The notes beneath the pieces were generated by a model that was not told the DNA's origin, did not search any database, and worked only from the letters and a program-made list of their open reading frames with translations. A DNA stretch of 64,000 nt from Klebsiella quasipneumoniae subsp. quasipneumoniae (lineage in GTDB: Bacteria; Pseudomonadota; Gammaproteobacteria; Enterobacterales; Enterobacteriaceae). The DNA is taken from the NCBI RefSeq assembly GCF_020525925.1, contig NZ_CP084876.1, positions 3,410,001 through 3,474,000 of the forward strand, written 5' to 3'. A program made the translations under genes and the position numbers. This document shows positions 61,463 through 64,000 of the stretch, piece by piece (position 1 is the first letter of the stretch; each line of letters begins with the position of its first letter).

Positions 61463-62146
61463 TTACGCAACGGCCAATTTTTCGCGCGCATATTGTAGCG
61501 CTTTTTCAATCACTTGCTCAATGTTTAGTTCGGTTGAATCGAGAACTAATGCATCGGCAGCCGGGACAAGCGGCGCCACGGCGCGATTTCTATCGCGATC
61601 GTCACGCTCTTTTATCTCGGACAAAAGACGTTCAAAGTTAACATCAAAGCCCTTTTCCTGCAACTGCCGCATGCGGCGATGCGCCCGCTCATCGGCCGAG
61701 GCATCGAGGAAAATTTTCACCGGCGCGTCCGGGAAAACCACCGTGCCCATATCGCGCCCGTCGGCAATCAGCCCCGGCAGTTCACGAAAGGCGCGCTGGC
61801 GGCGCAGCAGCGCTTCGCGAACGCGAGGGAAAGCCGCCACTTTCGAGGCGGCGTTCGCGACCTCCTGGGTGCGAATTTCGCCGCTGACATCTTCCCCTTC
61901 CAGCACCACTTCCAGGTTGCCGTCAGTAGAAATAAAGCGCACGTCAAGATGGGCAGCCAGGGGTACCAGCGCCTCTTCGGACTCCACGTCAACATGATGA
62001 TGCAGCGCCGCCAGCGCCAGAACGCGGTAGATCGCGCCTGAATCTAACAGATGCCAGCCCAGCGCTTCCGCCATTGCCTTGCACAACGTACCTTTACCCG
62101 CACCGCCAGGCCCATCAATGGTGATTACCGGAACTGTTGCCGTCAT
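61463..62146 (-). CDS. cmk: Cytidylate kinase
   Basis: 227 residues. P-loop [12 protein letters not shown] and the NMP-binding [12 protein letters not shown] motif are intact, with the long-insert form typical of enterobacteria. It phosphorylates CMP and dCMP. The ATG at 62146 follows AAGGAG. It lies upstream of rpsA, with which it is probably cotranscribed in part. Confidence 0.97.
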   Translation of the reverse strand: MTATVPVITIDGPGGAGKGTLCKAMAEALGWHLLDSGAIYRVLALAALHHHVDVESEEALVPLAAHLDVRFISTDGNLEVVLEGEDVSGEIRTQEVANAASKVAAFPRVREALLRRQRAFRELPGLIADGRDMGTVVFPDAPVKIFLDASADERAHRRMRQLQEKGFDVNFERLLSEIKERDDRDRNRAVAPLVPAADALVLDSTELNIEQVIEKALQYAREKLAVA

Positions 62147-62279
62147 CTTTTTCTCCTTCAGCAAGGCGCATAAATATCTAAACGCCGCGCATTATACGCA
62201 TCTCTTCGGCGGAAAGTGAGTCTTGCTTTTAAATTACAGATAACTGGAAATCTCATGCGGAAGAATTGAGCAATTATAG

Positions 62280-62302
62280 CGGGCTGATTGAGCATCAGCC
62301 CG
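62280..62302. terminator. hairpin after ycaL, possible terminator
   Basis: CGGGCTGAT-TGAGC-ATCAGCCCG is a perfect 9-bp stem 16 nt after the ycaL stop. No T tract follows on the minus strand (CTATAATT), so Rho-independent termination is uncertain. Confidence 0.5.
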
Positions 62303-62317
62303 GAAGATGAGGCAGTT

Positions 62318-63085
62318 TTACTTTTTATCTGCAGCGATACGGTCGCGGATATGCTGCGCGCGTTCAGCTGAAGGCGGGTGTGAATCGAACAGAGATTTAC
62401 TGTGGCCGGCGTCAAGGCTGGCCAGCTTGTCGAAGCTGCCCACCAGCCCCTGAGTGCTGATGTTGCGTTTTTTCAGCAGATCGTAAGAGAAATCATCAGC
62501 ATCCGACTCCTGCGAGCGGGAGAACGCAGAGTTGATCATTCCCTCAGCGATATCGCCCAACTGAGATTTAGACAAGCTTGCAGCCGCTTCGCTGGTCGCT
62601 GAAATTGCATCGCGTGCGGCAATAGTCGCATACGCGGTTTGCATCGCTTTGCGCGAGTGTCCGAGCGCTACGTGACCCAGCTCATGGCCCAGAACCGCTT
62701 CAACTTCATTATCGGTCATCATGTCCATCAGGCCGCTATAGACGCGGACGCAGCCGTTGGCCATTGCCCAGGCGTTGACGTCGGATGTCATGTAAACCTT
62801 ATAGGTTACCGGCGTGCCGTTGATATTATTTCCTAACGCTTTGGCAATTTTATTCAGACGTTTGGTGTACTTACTTGATGCACTAGCCAGTTTATTTTCA
62901 CTATCCATTTGCTTACAGGCATCGTCGGAAAGCGTTTTGACTTCAGAGTCAGAAAGCGTCGCCGCTTTGTAAGCCGTCATTCCTGAATTGACGAGGGCGT
63001 TGGTGTCCATCCCCTGCATATTTTTACAACCTGCCAACAACGTGGCGGAAACGGCCAAAGCCAGCATTACTTTTGTATTTCTCAT
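62318..63085 (-). CDS. ycaL: M48 family metallopeptidase lipoprotein YcaL
   Basis: 255 residues. The signal ends LLAGC, a lipobox with Cys about residue 20. The zinc site HELGHVALGH and the distal ESDADDFSYDLL fit M48 proteases. E. coli YcaL degrades stalled LptD/BAM substrates at the outer membrane. The ATG at 63085 is chosen for its match to the family N-terminus MRNTKVMLALA; an ATG three codons upstream is possible. It lies between aroA and cmk, as in E. coli, and is closer to YcaL than to its paralogue LoiP. Confidence 0.92.
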   Translation of the reverse strand: MRNTKVMLALAVSATLLAGCKNMQGMDTNALVNSGMTAYKAATLSDSEVKTLSDDACKQMDSENKLASASSKYTKRLNKIAKALGNNINGTPVTYKVYMTSDVNAWAMANGCVRVYSGLMDMMTDNEVEAVLGHELGHVALGHSRKAMQTAYATIAARDAISATSEAAASLSKSQLGDIAEGMINSAFSRSQESDADDFSYDLLKKRNISTQGLVGSFDKLASLDAGHSKSLFDSHPPSAERAQHIRDRIAADKK

Positions 63086-63182
63086 ATCAATCATCCATTG
63101 ATTAGCATAATAAACGCTTATAAATCCTATATTTACAAGCAAGCAAGGCTAGCATTTAGTTTCCTGTCCGACAAGCAGAGAT

Positions 63183-63211
63183 AAAAAAACGCCGACCTGA
63201 GGGTCGGCGTT
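63183..63211 (-). terminator. aroA intrinsic terminator
   Basis: AACGCCGACC-TGAG-GGTCGGCGTT (63188-63211). On the minus strand it is followed by T residues, 21 nt past the aroA stop. Confidence 0.95.
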
Positions 63212-63232
63212 GTTACCTTAAATTCGCGTCAT

Positions 63233-64000
63233 TCAGGCCGGCGTACTGATCCGCGCCAGTTGCTCAAAATAGTCGGGGAAGGTTTTCGCCGTACACTTCG
63301 GATCAAGGATGGTCACCGGCGTATCAGACAGCGCCACCAGCGAGAAGCACATCGCCATCCGGTGGTCGTTATAGGTGCCGATTTCAGCATACTTCAGCGT
63401 CGCCGGCGGGGTGATGCGAATATAATCTTCACCCTCTTCCACCTCGGCGCCCACTTTACGCAACTCGGTCGCCATGGCGAACAGACGGTCCGTCTCCTTG
63501 ACCCGCCAGTTGTAGATATTGCGCAGCGTGGTGGTCCCTTGCGCGAACAGGGCGGCGGTGGCGATGGTCATCGCGGCGTCCGGGATATGGTTCATATCCA
63601 TATCGATAGCCTTGAGCTCGCCCCGGGTACAGGCGATGAAATCGTCGCCCCAGGTGACGGTGGCGCCCATTTTTTCCAGTACGTCGGCGAAACGAATATC
63701 GCCCTGTACGCTGCCGCGGCCAATACCGGTGACTTTCACCGTGCCGCCCTTAATGGCGCCAGCGGCAAGGAAATACGAGGCCGATGAAGCATCCCCTTCC
63801 ACCAGGTAATCCCCCGGCGACTGATACTGTTGCTTGCCGCGCACCACAAAGCGCTGATAAGACTGGTTGTCCACCTCAACCCCGAAGGTTTTCATCAGGT
63901 GCAGCGTAATGTCGATATAGGGTTTTGACACCAGATCGCCCTTAATGGCGATCACGGTATCCTGCGGCGCCAGCGGCGCGGTCATCAGCAGCGCGGTCAG
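63233..64000 (-). CDS. aroA: EPSP synthase (5-enolpyruvylshikimate-3-phosphate synthase), partial
   Basis: The last 255 residues of AroA are present; the frame continues off the right edge (LTALL precedes the internal Met at 63985, so that Met is not the start). Conserved parts include [49 protein letters not shown] and [10 protein letters not shown]. It makes EPSP from shikimate-3-phosphate and PEP in aromatic synthesis. It is probably cotranscribed with serC upstream outside the window. Confidence 0.97.
   Translation of the reverse strand: MTALLMTAPLAPQDTVIAIKGDLVSKPYIDITLHLMKTFGVEVDNQSYQRFVVRGKQQYQSPGDYLVEGDASSASYFLAAGAIKGGTVKVTGIGRGSVQGDIRFADVLEKMGATVTWGDDFIACTRGELKAIDMDMNHIPDAAMTIATAALFAQGTTTLRNIYNWRVKETDRLFAMATELRKVGAEVEEGEDYIRITPPATLKYAEIGTYNDHRMAMCFSLVALSDTPVTILDPKCTAKTFPDYFEQLARISTPA

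Noticed and set aside
1..64000. Prophage, insertion sequences, CRISPR arrays, toxin-antitoxin pairs or defence genes
   Set aside because: No transposase, integrase, repeat-spacer pattern or known defence domain was seen; apart from the diaminopropionate island the gene order is the conserved enterobacterial backbone.

Overview
The window is a stretch of enterobacterial chromosome, almost certainly Klebsiella (K. pneumoniae complex or a close sister; I cannot fix the species without a search). The gene order follows the E. coli helD-to-aroA backbone read in reverse. The OmpF-type porin reads as OmpK35, OmpA and SulA read as Klebsiella-like, and the E. coli elf fimbrial operon that normally lies between pyrD and ssuE is missing. 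Most genes are GC-rich. I see no prophage, insertion sequence, CRISPR array, tRNA or rRNA.

Layout. 1-6.3 kb: the helD start (partial), yccF-yccS, the competence regulator sxy/tfoX, SOS-controlled sulA, ompA and matP. 6.4-9.1 kb: the Lon-like protease lonB, fabA behind overlapping FadR and FabR operators, and the ribosome hibernation gene rmf, which I located by translating the minus strand. 9.2-16.8 kb: a leftward rlmKL-uup-pqiABC group (23S rRNA methylation, ABC-F ATPase, envelope lipid transport). 16.9-19.7 kb: ycbX, zapC, pyrD. 19.9-24.2 kb: the five-gene ssuEADCB alkanesulfonate operon with translationally overlapping genes, followed by a two-element REP repeat. 24.3-28.5 kb: pepN and pncB, the latter with a likely NadR operator.

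28.5-34.4 kb is the one clear accessory island. It lies between pncB and asnS, which are neighbours in E. coli. It encodes, leftward, a PLP-dependent diaminopropionate ammonia-lyase, a SdaC/YhaO-type amino-acid transporter, an M20 N-carbamoylase/ureidohydrolase and an M20D N-acyl amidohydrolase, with a divergent Lrp/AsnC regulator. The set makes sense as uptake, de-ureidation or deacylation of a substituted 2,3-diaminopropionate, then cleavage to pyruvate and ammonia. That is the strongest candidate for an incompletely described system here.

34.5-40.3 kb: asnS, ompF/ompK35 with a long OmpR-type control region, aspC, gloC, mepK. 40.5-49.8 kb: the L,D-transpeptidase ldtD and the condensin operon cmoM-mukF-mukE-mukB. 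49.9-59.0 kb: elyC, ycbJ, and the leftward envelope group comEC-msbA-lpxK-ycaQ-ycaR-kdsB (lipid A and KDO supply). 59.2-64 kb: ihfB, rpsA, cmk, ycaL and the 3' two thirds of aroA. Envelope biogenesis is the recurring theme: peptidoglycan enzymes, LPS supply, lipid transport, porins and an ECA-linked factor are interleaved with housekeeping genes.
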